NCBI GenBank assembly: GCA_905331475.1
Contig: CAJNYU010001005.1
Span: 62,001-126,000, forward strand
Reading direction: 5' to 3'
Source of the DNA: Rotaria socialis
Taxonomy: Eukaryota > Rotifera > Eurotatoria > Philodinida > Philodinidae
Length of the DNA: 64,000 bases
Part shown: piece by piece, positions 38,489-51,091 of the stretch
Numbering within the stretch: position 1 is the stretch's first letter
Layout: the number at the start of each line of letters is the position of its first letter
Notes under the pieces: model-generated
Database searches by the model: none
Told to the model about the DNA's origin: nothing
The model's input: the letters and a program-made list of their open reading frames with translations, nothing else
Program-made: the position numbers and the translations under genes

Positions 38489-39116
38489 TAACAGGGAAGA
38501 CCATCAAGTGTTCCATCGCTTTTTCGTTGAAACTACATGCTTTATGTAGCTCCCAAGGAGTTATGAATACACTGAAAATATTTTGGGCGGATAGCTTATT
38601 GTTACGAAAGTAGACCATTTTTATGGCATTGTTTTATGATTGCCGTACTCCCCCTCAGCAACATGAGAAAAATTGATTTTCGAATTTTGATTTGAAATTT
38701 TATATAACAATAGAGCTCAACGAGAATAGTGTTTCATGAATGTTTTTGGCTATTGAATTTGTTTTTTTCATAAAATCTGCCGCTTTATTTGAAAGATGTA
38801 AAATAAAAATTTCCCAATAACTGTGTCCAGTGATAGAAAACGTTGAAAGGTCTGAAATGTTCACAAAAAGTTGTTCTCCTTAGGGCGCCTTCCGATGTAA
38901 AGTTTCAAGTTGAAATTCGAAAATCAATTTTTTTAATGTTTCTGAGGGGGATCCAGGCTCTCACTAAAATCTATACCTTAGAAATGGTCTATTTTCGTAA
39001 CAATAAGCCGGCCGCCCAAAATATTTTCAGCGTATTCATAACTCCTTGGGAGCTACATAATGTAAGCAGTTTCAACGCAAAAGCGATTGAGCACTTTGTG
39101 ACCTTCCCTCGTAAGT
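38489..39116. repeat. Long inverted repeat with ~215-bp arms
   Basis: Arms about 38489-38705 and 38890-39116 are reverse complements at roughly 80 percent. The best block is 38489-38618 versus 38984-39116. Within that block both arms, read outward, carry the same ATG-led frame (MVYFRNNK, AQNIFSVFITPWELH, then SFN and EH), with about 42 codons and no indel, although the inner halves of the arms contain indels. It is probably a fold-back transposable element or an inverted duplication of a repeat. Confidence 0.75.
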
Positions 39117-39130
39117 GTATTCTTCAGTGA

Positions 39131-40152
39131 TCGATAGATTAATCTGTTTTATTATATGTCGAGTGACATTATGAAATTCGTTTGAGATCGTCTCATTTTG
39201 AAAAACGGCGGAGTCAATCACTACTATTATGCTTTATCTAAGACTGTTAATTTCTTGTAAAAATTGTTTTCTAGACGGATGATATACGATGAAAGAGAAC
39301 ATCTCATCGATATGATTTAAAATGATTGAGTATTACTGTTTAAACAAGTAGTCTGAAATGCATTGGTCAGTGTGATTTGATTGAAAGTTCAATAGTATGT
39401 GAATACGCTGCCGATTATAGAGAATTGATGATTATTGAATCCTTTAGAATAAAATGAGGAGCCTAAAATGTCATACGTTAAAAGCATGATCTAGTGTATG
39501 TAATTTTGAAACGAAAATTTACATGCTGAATTAAACGATATAATCATATACGATTTAAATCAGTTAAATTTTTAATAACTTTGCCCTTGTGTATTTTTTT
39601 CAATCGTCGAAAGGAATTCTTTTTTGTATCTATAATATGCTTGTTATGTTATTAGTTTTATTTGCTTACTCGTTTCGTGATATTCTCATCTAGCTATATG
39701 TTTATATACCTTTATGCTTACTCTACAGGCCAATGATGTTTCTCGCGAGTTGGTTAGTAGATGATAAACATAATTTCAAGGACGGAAAGTGAAGCACCTT
39801 CAACACCTGCAGTACTCAAAAATGTTGAAAGGGTGTGTCATCGTATTTTTTTGTTTTGTTAAATCCAAAAGGAGGCCATACGTTTAGACACATCTTATAA
39901 TCGATGCACAACTTTACTAATGTATATTTGCATCATTATAGTGTTTTTTGCTAACTTGAGCAGATCACATAAGTGACAAAGTTGATTTGTTGTTTTGTTT
40001 TCTTATGAACATATTTACTAGATAAATTTTTCAATAAAAATAAATAAAAGTTTGTTTTATGCAGATCGTTCAAAACAAATGTTTATATACATTTGTATAT
40101 TTTTTTTTTCACTTTTATTGAAAAATTTCCGTTTTATATCACAAGAATATGC
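39131..40152. other. Intergenic region, no gene supported
   Basis: AT-rich spacer between the long inverted repeat and the nuclear-receptor stop. No exon chain is visible on either strand. Confidence 0.5.
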
Positions 40153-42416
40153 TTAGGCTTTTAAATTCATCTGCATAAGTTGAGCAAGTTGGCCATGATC
40201 ATCTCTATTTTGTATTATTTGAAATATTTCAGCTTCAACTATTTGTCTATGCAGAAAATTTTGAATAAATCCGACTGAAAATATTACAGCATCATTATAA
40301 CCTAAGCGATATATCATATATTTCCATAAAACAGTTAAACAATAATTTTGACCTGAAAGAAGATTTTTAGGTGCAGGATCAAAATCAATTGAATTATATT
40401 GTTCTTTTGCAATTAATGGTGATATTCGAGATGATAACGCAAGTATAACAAGCAAAAGTTTCATTATAAATGGATCATGTGGTGAATGTGTTCGGAAAGT
40501 ATTTAAAATTTTTTCTAAACGATAAAGAATTTCTTCTGAAAGAACAGATTCTATTGCTAATCGATCATGTTCCCATGGAAGAATATCTAAGATTTTCGAT
40601 TGCATTAGTTCACTTGCATTCACCGATAATAAACAGGAAAAAGTATCTTTAACATAATTATAATGATCATTCAATGATAATTTAAATGGATCAGATAGAA
40701 GAACGTGTTTAATAAATGAAGCAACAATCGCAGTATATTTATATTTAAGTTCAACTACACGTTGTAATTTAATACGTGATCGGTACGGTTGTTTAGGTGG
40801 TATAAGTGAAATAGATTCATGAGATTCGATAAATTTTTGAACACAGTACTGTTCGTAAAAAGTTTGAATATTTGTCAAGAAATTCCAATCATCCAATGAA
40901 AGAGACAATTGATCATGTAGAGACAGCACATCAGCCTGAATAATAAATAATAGAATTGAATTTTTAAATTAAATTCCGACCTCGAAAAATTAATTTTCAT
41001 TATTAGAATCGAAATTGAAGAAAACATTCCATGCAAGGAAACCTTGACATTTAATGATTCATTGAAGGCATGAATTTCCATCAGACATTCCACTTAGGAA
41101 GATATGTTCTCTTCAAAGAAAAAAAAGGACTAGAACTTTTTATCTTTCTTTTTCTTCTCTACTTTGGTTGATCGTGCTTCCTAGAATTTTTCCCGACGCC
41201 TCATTTTGACTAATAGCGCTCTTGTTAGGTTTGCAAGAAAATGAACGTGGCTTAAGTGTCTGACAGAGCGCATCTTTTGAATCAACATCGTTTTTTTTTC
41301 TCATTATATAAATATAGTACATCTATAATCAAATGTCTATTTTTTGAGATATTCTAGGTGGCATGCATTGTTTTTTTCTGCATTAAATCAAAGGAGCTTA
41401 GACAAGGCAACCTGACATGTTCATTCAAGAAAAGCACGCGGATTGAATTCATAGAGGAATTGCCCATAGCACATTGTCGAGTTATTATATGGGCTATTTT
41501 TCGATTATCTTAGTCGAGCAATATGATGTAGAGCTCGGGATTATGGCTTAGACTCTTAGCTGTAGTCTTAAGGTGTCCTGAAAATGTCATGCGATTTAAA
41601 TACACTGCGCTCAAAGCTAGCTTTCAGTGACAAGTAAATATCTATATACTTACAGTTGTCGGTTTTAATAATTGAAATTGTGATCTATTCGTAACTGTTG
41701 CAGATGTAACATGAGTGATTGCACTCAAACTACGAATAAGTTCTTTTTTCATGCCTTGTTGAAAACATTTTTTAAGACGACACGCAGAACAATGTCGTCT
41801 AGTTAGTGTTGTTATTGTGCATGAACCTGATATTCGACATGTAAAAATAAGCTTGAAAGAAAAAGAAACATATCATAGGCAAACTACCAAATCTGTGTTA
41901 ACTCACATGATCATTATAAGCATTACGACGGAAGAATGCTAAAAAAATTAGACAAATTAAATTAAATTTTTATAAATTCTTTTGAGAAAGAAGTTGTTTT
42001 CTGCTTTCTTTCTAAGAACAAGTGTAAAAGTAAACCCAAAAAAAAGCAAATCCGATAAAATTATGTAGTTTCTAGATATATATATTTCTAATCTACTCTC
42101 TTATATAGGTTGACATTAAAGAGAGTACAGTATAAGCATTAGGTTTTCTTCAATATCTATAAACACGTAATCAATTGAAAAGCCCAATAGAAAAGGTAGC
42201 TTAAAAAAAGTATCAATACCTTTGCAAGATAAACATGTCAGTGCATCGAAATTCCGTCCTACAAGCAAGACAGTAACATATGTTAACGTTAAAAAAATTA
42301 AAAAATGATAATATATTACCAATAGCCAAAGCACCACAAACGGCACATAAGGCACGGGAATGTACTAGTTGGCATATAGTTTTAATCTTGGATGTCTGTA
42401 AAGGGTCACTTTCCAT
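40153..42416 (-). CDS. Nuclear hormone receptor
   Basis: Five exons on the minus strand from ATG 42416. The DNA-binding domain is split over the first four. Finger 1 is ALCAVCGALAIG then RNFDALTCLSCKAFFRR, with classical C-x2-C-x13-C-x2-C spacing. Finger 2 is FTCRISGSCTITTLTRRHC then SACRLKKCFQQGM, with C-x5-C-x9-C-x2-C. The P-box reads CLSCK where most receptors have CEGCK or CDGCK. The last exon (about 40153-40936) encodes a helical ligand-binding-type region of about 260 residues, including AIVASFIKHVLLSDPF and the tail HGQLAQLMQMNLKA. An intron of about 715 nt separates the DNA-binding and ligand-binding parts. The product acts as a nuclear transcription factor by family. The subfamily is unclear; it may be a lineage-specific receptor like the divergent NR1/supplementary types. 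Confidence 0.88.
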
Positions 42417-44228
42417 GTAACGTTTAAATGAAAATGGTTGTTTCTATTATGATACAAGGTGTAATTCTTTTCTTATCTTTCTGTCTGAGTCAGTTAAATG
42501 CACTCGCAATGCACTGAAAAGAGTACACGGTCGATAACAAAATTCTCTTTCTTTTCTTTCTGTTTCTTCACAAATCTATGTTTCTCGTTATGCGTGCCCT
42601 CTCAAACTCGTTTTTAATTTTATTTTTCTCTTCTTTTCTTTTCATGTTACATATAACCTTGCATCCAAAAGCAAAAATGTTTTTTTATAAAAAAAGAAAC
42701 CAATTCTATAATCCTCTGTAAAAGAAAAAAACGTTATTTCATAATAGTGCATTGTATTCTTAATCATAAACATGGTTGTGACTTGCGCTTGATGAGAAAC
42801 TTCTAATTATCTCTGTTTAATTCGGAAATATCATAGAAAATGATAATTTTTAGTACCACGCGATTCACTTATTTATATGAGTTTATGCTTGAAAATTTTG
42901 CTGTTATCTAGGGCATCTTTGGACAATAACCATATGAAAAATATAAACATGGTTATCTATCATTTAGAAACTTCTTATTAGTTAGATTTGATTCATTTAC
43001 GAATGATATCTATCTATTGAATAAATATAAAAATTATCTGTTTGCAAATTCTAATCATCACTAATGACAAGGATACTTTTACGCCTGAAAATTCATTATA
43101 AATGAAAAGCTTACAGTGTCGATTTTTATTTTCCAAAACATCCTAATCAAATTAAACAACCATGTAATGTCAGTTAAATGTTTCTACTCATTCATACTTC
43201 AACTCTCCCAAAACATTTACTTTTACAATGTCACGTATTTTTTTCAAAAAATGAGTTGAATGAAATCATTAATCACATTTATATGGTTCTTGCTTTCTAT
43301 GCATCCAAAGCGAATGTAAACAGTGTCATGTTTTGGGCGCTACGCATTACTGAGTCGACTGACAACTTTCAAGGGCACGTGCGTGTCACAAATTTAAAAC
43401 GCGAACACATTTTGAAAATATTAATTAAGTAATACGCGGAATAATCTTTTCCTTACAATCTTCTGCCTAGATATTGTCTTTGGAAACATTATTTTAAATC
43501 CTCGAGAAGACCAACAAATCCCTAAAGTAATGCCTTGTATATTTCTTCGTTGAATAATAGACTCGTTTTTTTTTGAATGCAATGGTTTCTACATAATAGT
43601 AAGCTACGAGTCTACTATAGGAAGAAAATTTTCATCATTCAAAACGATTCATACGGAGATAAGGCAAACGTACCTAGTCATTAAAAAAGAATCACTTTTC
43701 TATGAATACATCGAATAACTGTTCGGGGGAAAATCTAAAATAACGACGAATTTTTTATCATAAGAATGAAATCTGATATGGTTACATATCATTCTTTACA
43801 AAGAATATTCGAGGGATTTCCTATTTAACGCATGTTCTGTATTTCAAATGGAACCAAATCATACTCGGAGACAATATCTCATCCCCAAACGTAAACAAGC
43901 AGTTTTCACAGTGACCAAATCAATTGAAAATATAATATGAATATTTAATTAAAATACTTAATTAGACGCTTAGCTTAGGAATAGAAAAAAATACGTCTAC
44001 ACGTATAACCATAACAACTTATAAATCTACTAGCGTGCATGTCAACCTCAATTACCGAACATGAATGATTGTGCATGGATTTGTTTCCCTTTAATTAGAT
44101 ATGACTCAACAGCAACACAACACATAACAGACGATGTATTCGTTTCTTTTCTTCTAAAGATATTGGCAATTTTTTTATTATTTATTCTCCTGTATTCAGA
44201 TTTAACAAATAGAAAATAGAGGAAAGCC

Positions 44229-44425
44229 CAAGGGGGAAACAACTGATTTCGAACCATTTGAATGGCTGAAAATGTTAGTGTAGTTTTCTTCCGTTCCTTG
44301 CGGTAGAACGTTAACCGAGCGCCTTTGGGTCTTATTTTTAGTCCTTGACCCGGAAACAGGCAAACACTGAATGAATGGGAATAGATAGGAATGGATGCGA
44401 ATGCCGAACAGTTTTTTCCCCCTTG
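44229..44425. mobile_element. MITE, family with CAAGGGGGAA ends, copy 1
   Basis: The left end CAAGGGGGAAACAACTGATT and the right end (reverse complement CAAGGGGGAAAAAACTGTT) bound 197 bp. The flanks GGAAAGCC (44221-44228) and GGAAAACC (44426-44433) agree at 7 of 8 bases, which fits an old 8-bp target duplication. The ends match those of the element at 47167, so this is the same family. Noncoding. Confidence 0.7.
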
Positions 44426-47166
44426 GGAAAACCGCTATTCGCCTACATTTCAGTTCACCGATTTAACACTATTTTCTCTGGTATAGATAGCATCAACGTA
44501 TTTCTTAATATTCATTACGAATCCCTTTTGTAATCTGCTCACACTACGTGTAATCGAGAATAGATAATGTGTCTTAATGATGTTAATGCCACTCATTGAA
44601 CTGTCAACTGGAAAATTATGAATCTATTTTTTTGACCTTTTTTCTATTAGTGAGATATTCAAGATCTGGTTATTATGATACGAGAAATTTAGATTAAGTT
44701 GCCAAAAAATCATGTGTATCGAGCAGTTTTTGTGAACTGTTTTCCGTGACAGAGGGAAATAGAAATTATTGGTGAAATTGAAAAAAAATGTATGAAGTCA
44801 AACAGAATGTTTTTATGAGAATTTTATGCTTGAAAATCATATCCAAAATTTGATGAAGAAACTACTGCAACAAGCTGCATCTTTCTTTTCCGAAAATAAT
44901 GTATTACTGCAAAAATATTTGTTTAAATCTAGTGCGCTTTTCTCAATTATGAAAAAGCTATATATTTTCCACCACAACTTGAACAATAATTGCTATTCAG
45001 CAAGGAGTAAGTGTAGTATTTATGGGTCGTTTTCTCCTGTCTTATAACTATGAAATGTAGACCGTCCGAACGATAGAAAATCGTTGGTTGTACGACTTAT
45101 TTTTAAAGAAATGAGAATAGAACTACTGAAATATTTTGGATATTATTCATACCAGAAAAACTGTCCCAAGCTCGATGAACTTGAAATGTAAGGGGACAAA
45201 AGTTTTCTGTTCAATTTTCTATCTTGAATAAAAGCAAACAGAATTTTAATATATGATACAATTGAACTTCGAAAGTTTCTGTAGAACAAATCCAGTAGTA
45301 GCCGTTCAAGTCAATTTTTTTTATCGCTGGATCATGTCAACGTTGGCCTCGATTAATTAGGGTTCAACATGAAATTCCCGAAAACTAAAGTTATCTGAGC
45401 AGCTACTTGAGTTAAACGAAACTATATTTAATCGAACAGAAAAAATTCCATTCAAGCTTTTTGTGGTTAGCTATCCTTTGCCTAAATCCTGCTTCGTCTT
45501 TATTCTTGATTATTCTCGTCTGGAATAAGATTTATCATGAGGCTACTTCCGCCATGTTTCACAAGAGTCAAAACAATAGCGATTTGATTTTGACAATTTA
45601 AGATGAAAATGTAAAAGAAATTTCAAATGGTATCTAGCTCTTAGCGTTGTTTACTAGTGAAAAGCGGTTGAAGCAAGCATTTGTTTCATTATTGAAATCA
45701 AAATATTGGAAAAAAGATAGTCAAATTCTGTCTATCTTCTTGAAATTTTGTCGAAAACTATATAGTATTGCTCAATGAAAATATAAAGCAAAAACATTTA
45801 TTTCATCTTTCAATTATATGCCCTTGAATACAAAAAATAAATATAAACTCTTCCGGTTCACCGACGTCAAGGTCTTTTATTCTCATAGAAATTGTCACTC
45901 TTCTAAATTATATCTATAGCCTAGTATAAGCTTAATATATGAATGATTAAAAAAACAAATATGATAATATTTAGAAGAAATTTATAAATTAAGTATTATT
46001 GACTGCATTTATTAAGGACACACGAAGTTAATGTGAAAAATATGTAACATGTAAAAAGAAATACTATTTCAATGAACAACAACTTGATGACTCATATTTG
46101 GAAGCATTAATAGGAAAAATTTTCATGTAAAAAAAAGTAATACTTACAAACTATATGCTTTGAAAGTATATCGTTTTATTTTCTAAGCTACCTCTCAGTG
46201 TAACATTCGACTATTTACTCACATTCAAGTTGCAATCAATGCTATAGCATATAATACACGCGTCAAAAAAAAAATAGATAAGAATGCTTGCATATCATTT
46301 TTTTAATATTACTTGAGCTTTGAAAAAAAGACGGTAAAAAATGCAAACGTTACTGTACCTTATTAACTAGATTTACGTAGTGAAAGAAAATGATTTCATG
46401 ACGAATTTTAATTGCGCATGCCTTGTCAAAAGGAGAACGAACCATCCAGTATATACCAATAAACCTCACGTTGCACAAGTACGCACATTAGTAATCCTCT
46501 ATGTATGTCACAGTATACGATGCCACTTCCTTTAACGAGTATATATATTGCGTAAAAGCATTAGCTGTTGGCAGCTAGGTTTCGTTAGTTATTTTTTTCT
46601 ATTATTCGTTTATCAGTATGATAAATATGAATATGTCGGGATACCGTTAATCTTAAAATGTTTGTTGGAAGATATTTCAGGAATAATACATCTACTTAAA
46701 ATGTACATAATGACATCGGAAGAAAATGAATGTAATGTTTAGACTTCTGACAATTAAACATATATGCAGGATACTTAAATATAAATAGATTTCGCGATAT
46801 TCCCAATGAATTGTAACAATTCATTTGAAAAGAAACCTATTATGCCTAGTACATCCAATGAAATGATTTAATCATACTATTGATATTTATTTTCATAATA
46901 CGTAAATTAACTATTTATAACAATGTGCGCACACAAAAATTATTTTTCTTTTATTAAACCTGATTTAACATCAGATCTATAACAAGGTCTTTGAATAGAA
47001 AAACTATCATCTGTGTCATACATTTTTACGCCGGGTCACTTTGATTCAAAACAAAATTCATTTATATTGTTAAAATAGTTCACTGAGTATAAATATATAA
47101 ATTTTTTGAAATACCTAAATTTACTAGCTAACTGATGAAATGAAAGAGTTCAACATATCAGAATAT

Positions 47167-47560
47167 CAAGGGGGAACAAACTGATTTCTTGATTTCCATG
47201 ATTTCTTATGATTTCCAGTGATTTCTATGGCTGGAAATCAGTTTTTATATGATCATTGCAAACCAGTAGAAATCATTGGAAACGTTCAGACATGTTGCAA
47301 AATGATGAGAAATCAACAGTGGTCACTGAAAGCATTGCACATTCTGAAAAAACAAAGGAAATTAGTAAAAATCATCAGTAATCAATAGAAATCAATATTT
47401 TTTTTCACTATATAGTTCGAGAATTTCTGTGATTTAAATTTATTTACATTTGTTTCTTGTAATTTCTAACAACTGAGTCGTTGTTCACATCTTTAATGTA
47501 TGATGATCTCTAGTGATTTCCGATGATTTCTATGCCTGGAAATCAGTTTGTTCCCCCTTG
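47167..47560. mobile_element. MITE, family with CAAGGGGGAA ends, copy 2
   Basis: A perfect inverted repeat of 22 bp begins CAAGGGGGAACAAACTGATT at 47167 and ends at 47560. The flanking 7-mers AGAATAT at 47160-47166 and 47561-47567 are identical. The 394-bp interior is built of repeated GATTTCYRTGATTTC and CTGGAAATCAG units in both orientations. No coding capacity. The duplication is 7 bp here versus 8 bp in copy 1; a hAT-like superfamily is the likeliest reading. Confidence 0.85.
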
Positions 47561-50116
47561 AGAATATATAGGTCAATTGTGAAAGCCTAACGATGACATA
47601 TTCCTTACACTCAATAGAACTATAGGCAAAATATTTAATCCTATATAGATAAGCACGTATGTAATAAATGATTGTCACGTTGATTGTAGCGTGTTTGTCT
47701 CTCATGGGGACTCTAGTGAACATTTTTAATAACAACAATAATTTGCTATTACGCACAATACTCGTTAATAGGAGAATCGTGATTGTAGCAATATAAAATA
47801 GAAGTCTAAAACCAAATCTTATATAATATAAGAATAATCATTATAGAACATAATCGTATTTAGAATAAGACTTTGCACAAAAATAAGTACAAACAAAATA
47901 GAAGAAATAAGCATTGATCTAATGAAGAACTCAACTAGCAAAAATTACAGTTCGATGTCTCAAGTTAGACAGAATTTTCCAGCTTATTTCTAGTCTCAAT
48001 GACGCGTCCTCCGAAGAATTCTTACAATTTCTTCTGCATATGAATGAGTAATACCTATGGAGAAATTTTGCTCTAGCAAAATATTGACATTCACGTTTTC
48101 CTATAATTTCAGTAAATCTATGGAAAAAATTTCACATGACTACATTAAAACTTGTTTTTTTCAACACATCAATCAATTATTAAAACAAAAACTGCCTGAA
48201 AAAAGGTTTGTTCTTGAAAATCAAAATTCTATAAGAAGATTTATTCAAATCTAATACAAATAAAATAATTGAACTCTAACACCTAAAACGATTTTGAAAA
48301 ACTATTTTCTAAAGCTCTTGCATTTTTCTAAAAATTCAGGTGCACCTTCTTATACTGAAAAGTTGACATGGATGTTTTTTGAAAATAACAAGATTTTCAA
48401 AGCAAACAACTAATTTCAGTATGCAAACTATTAGAGAAAAAATATTTTTTCAGTTTGTAATATTCGTTATAGTATCTTGGTCAATCATTATCAAAAGTCA
48501 CGAAAGAAGTAAAACTATATAGATAACAACGAGGTCATTGGCGAAGACCAGTCGAAAAATAGCATAACATGAACTCGCTTTAAATAGACTTTACGCAAAC
48601 GAATAGGATCTAATTCAAAATCGATACCAACAGTCCCAATAAAAGGTAACTACTGTTTTTCAATAGTAGGTAAATTGACATTAGGGTGTGTCCGAATGCC
48701 TATCTTCTTCTTTCTTGATTGCCATTGAGCTGTGAATTAAAATAATAGTGTCGATTTTTTTACTTAAATAAATATTATTTAAATAATCAACGTATTATCG
48801 TAACTCTTTTACCAAGCTTTCTCACGCACATAATATGCGTATCTTAGATAGACGAAAGCAAATAACCTTGCTTTTTAAACCGACTGCAATAGCAAGAGTA
48901 AATTGTTTTTCTTACATATCCAAATAAAACTAGCAGCAATTTCTCAAATGTATTTTAAAATTTAATTTATATGATTCAAAAAATTCGAACTCAATAAAGC
49001 AGCATGTTTGTTTTTATTTTCGGAAAATGTATTGACCTACTTCTGTAGATTTTGTTGACTGCTAGTAAGACTCGATTGAAATAGTCGATGGAACGAGATT
49101 AAACTATAACTGACCTGATGAAAGTAAGATATTAGCTCAGTCTAGCGGTTTTCGAAAATGATCGGATATCAATAGGATCTTCATTGTAAAATTCCTTTGG
49201 TTTCATCAAATATTCAAGTGATATGATTGTTGTTGATTTTAAACGACAACCTTCTCATGTGTTCGCGTATTTCGCAATTTAAACACTGTTAGAATTTTCT
49301 TTTGATAGAAAATTGTTTATTCAAATGACTATTAGTTTATTCGTATCTCGTCATTCAAGTAATTAATATAAAAGAAAATTTGCGAAAGGTAAAGCGTACT
49401 CTTGATTGTTCACCTACTTTTCTTCTTTAATCTTCCTCATAATTTAAGGTCATTAAAGCTAGCAAAATCCGTTATTTTTGTTTTCTTCATACGATGACTA
49501 TTTTTAATCTCCCTCCTTGGCTCGTTGTCATAATGTTATATTTCAATCATATCATTAATCTTAATTAGAAATAATAGCGATTCATAAAAGTAATTTATAG
49601 TTTATGCGCAGTTCAAGATACATATCAATACAAGAATAATAATGATATTCATTTTGATGTCTAGCTCAAACTTGCTTAATTTATCATAGAATTAGAAATG
49701 GATTAAAATCCGTATTACTAAACAGAAAACAAACATCGATTCAAATTTGAACGAGAATTTAAATGCTATGAAGTAGCGTTTCTATGAATAAAATTTTACT
49801 AAACCAAAAGAAGATCACTCGTCATAATAAAAACTGTAATTAACACTCTACTTTTACTGATCATAATATGAAGTACATTTTTTGCCATATTTCTTATATA
49901 AAATTGTTTCGATTCTTTACATTCTCTAGCGACCGGTTTTATCTATTGGCAGAACTGAGAAAGTTTATTTCGAATCAACCACAATGATCATTCATTGTTA
50001 TACATACAAGAAACAGTATACTATGCTTTTATGACACTTTAGTTAATGAGATAATTTATACAGAAAAATAAATTAAAAAAAAACATATCTTGATAATTAT
50101 TCAGATATTGTTTTTG

Positions 50117-51091
50117 TTAAGTTCTCTTGAAATGTAAATTATCAACGACTTGAAGTCTTAGTTGATTATTATTGTTATAAATCATTCTGTTTAATCGATT
50201 GTAGATGTCCTTAATCAAACAACATAATTCATGTCGATAAAAAGGAGTACCAAGTGTATAAATATAAAAGCTTGTTGAAAAATTTATATTGAATAATAGA
50301 ATAAATAGACGAAATAAAAGAATTACTGTAGCCGAAGGTGTTGGTATTTGATAGACAGCAATAACTAATACAATACTAAATGGAATTGTACATATCAAGT
50401 GGCATGCTACATAAAGAAAGAGCATCTTTAATAATTGATTATCACGCTGACGTAAACGTGCTTGATTGATAGGCATTATTTGACGTCGTCGTTGACGTAA
50501 AAGGACAAATGCAATAGAGCATAGAACTATCATTAGACAAGGAGGCATAAATCCTAAGAATATAACGAGAAATACGGCATATATTCGAATGTAAGTAAAA
50601 TTGACGACGGTACAAACTGAACCTGTTGGATACGAAACTAATAAATACCAAATAGGAATATGAAAATAAGCAGCGAAAACCAATACAGTCATACAAGGTA
50701 TTAGATAAGATGCGATACGAATGGTTGCAACTTTTCGTATTCTACTATTTGATGAACTTACACATAAACGATCAAAACAGGCCAAAACAACAAAATATGG
50801 TGATAAAGTATAGAGACCGGTTTCTACATATGTTTTTGTTTTACAATACCAATTGTATTTTGATGTTGGATCGTATCCATATTGATCAGCAATCCATTGC
50901 ATAAGTACATAAATATATAGAACAAGAAAATCATTAAATGAATGTGCTCGAAAATATAATGAACATGATGTAGCTCGTAATGATTTTCGAGAAAAGAACA
51001 ATATTTGATTAAATATAACACCAATTGTTCCCAAAATAATCAATAGTGGTTGAGTATATAGACTCAATTGATAATAGATTGAATCAGCCAT
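50117..51091 (-). CDS. Rhodopsin-family 7TM receptor 2
   Basis: Single exon, 324 residues, ATG at 51091. Seven hydrophobic segments, starting at PLLIILGTIGVIFNQILFF. Before TM3 the sequence has WYCKTKTYVETGLY, and TM3 ends VVLACFDRLCVSSS, a DR variant of DRY. The second extracellular loop contributes SVCTVVNFTY, completing the usual disulfide. The third intracellular loop is basic (RQRRRQIMPINQ). TM7 reads FNINFSTSFYIYTLGTPFYR, followed by a cysteine pair suitable for palmitoylation. Architecture and the DRxxxSS motif are shared with receptors 1 and 3, so all three probably belong to one expanded orphan family. Ligand unknown. Confidence 0.87.
   Translation of the reverse strand: MADSIYYQLSLYTQPLLIILGTIGVIFNQILFFSRKSLRATSCSLYFRAHSFNDFLVLYIYVLMQWIADQYGYDPTSKYNWYCKTKTYVETGLYTLSPYFVVLACFDRLCVSSSNSRIRKVATIRIASYLIPCMTVLVFAAYFHIPIWYLLVSYPTGSVCTVVNFTYIRIYAVFLVIFLGFMPPCLMIVLCSIAFVLLRQRRRQIMPINQARLRQRDNQLLKMLFLYVACHLICTIPFSIVLVIAVYQIPTPSATVILLFRLFILLFNINFSTSFYIYTLGTPFYRHELCCLIKDIYNRLNRMIYNNNNQLRLQVVDNLHFKRT

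Larger units (their letters stand above)
42417..50116. other. Gene-poor 7.7-kb region
   Basis: No exon chain or recognisable peptide on either strand. Open frames at 43178, 44826, 46548 and 48057 are short, hydrophobic or Lys/Asn-rich, and look random. Two related MITEs lie here (44229-44425, 47167-47560). It may hold regulatory DNA of the nuclear receptor or of receptor 2, but nothing can be named. Confidence 0.55.
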
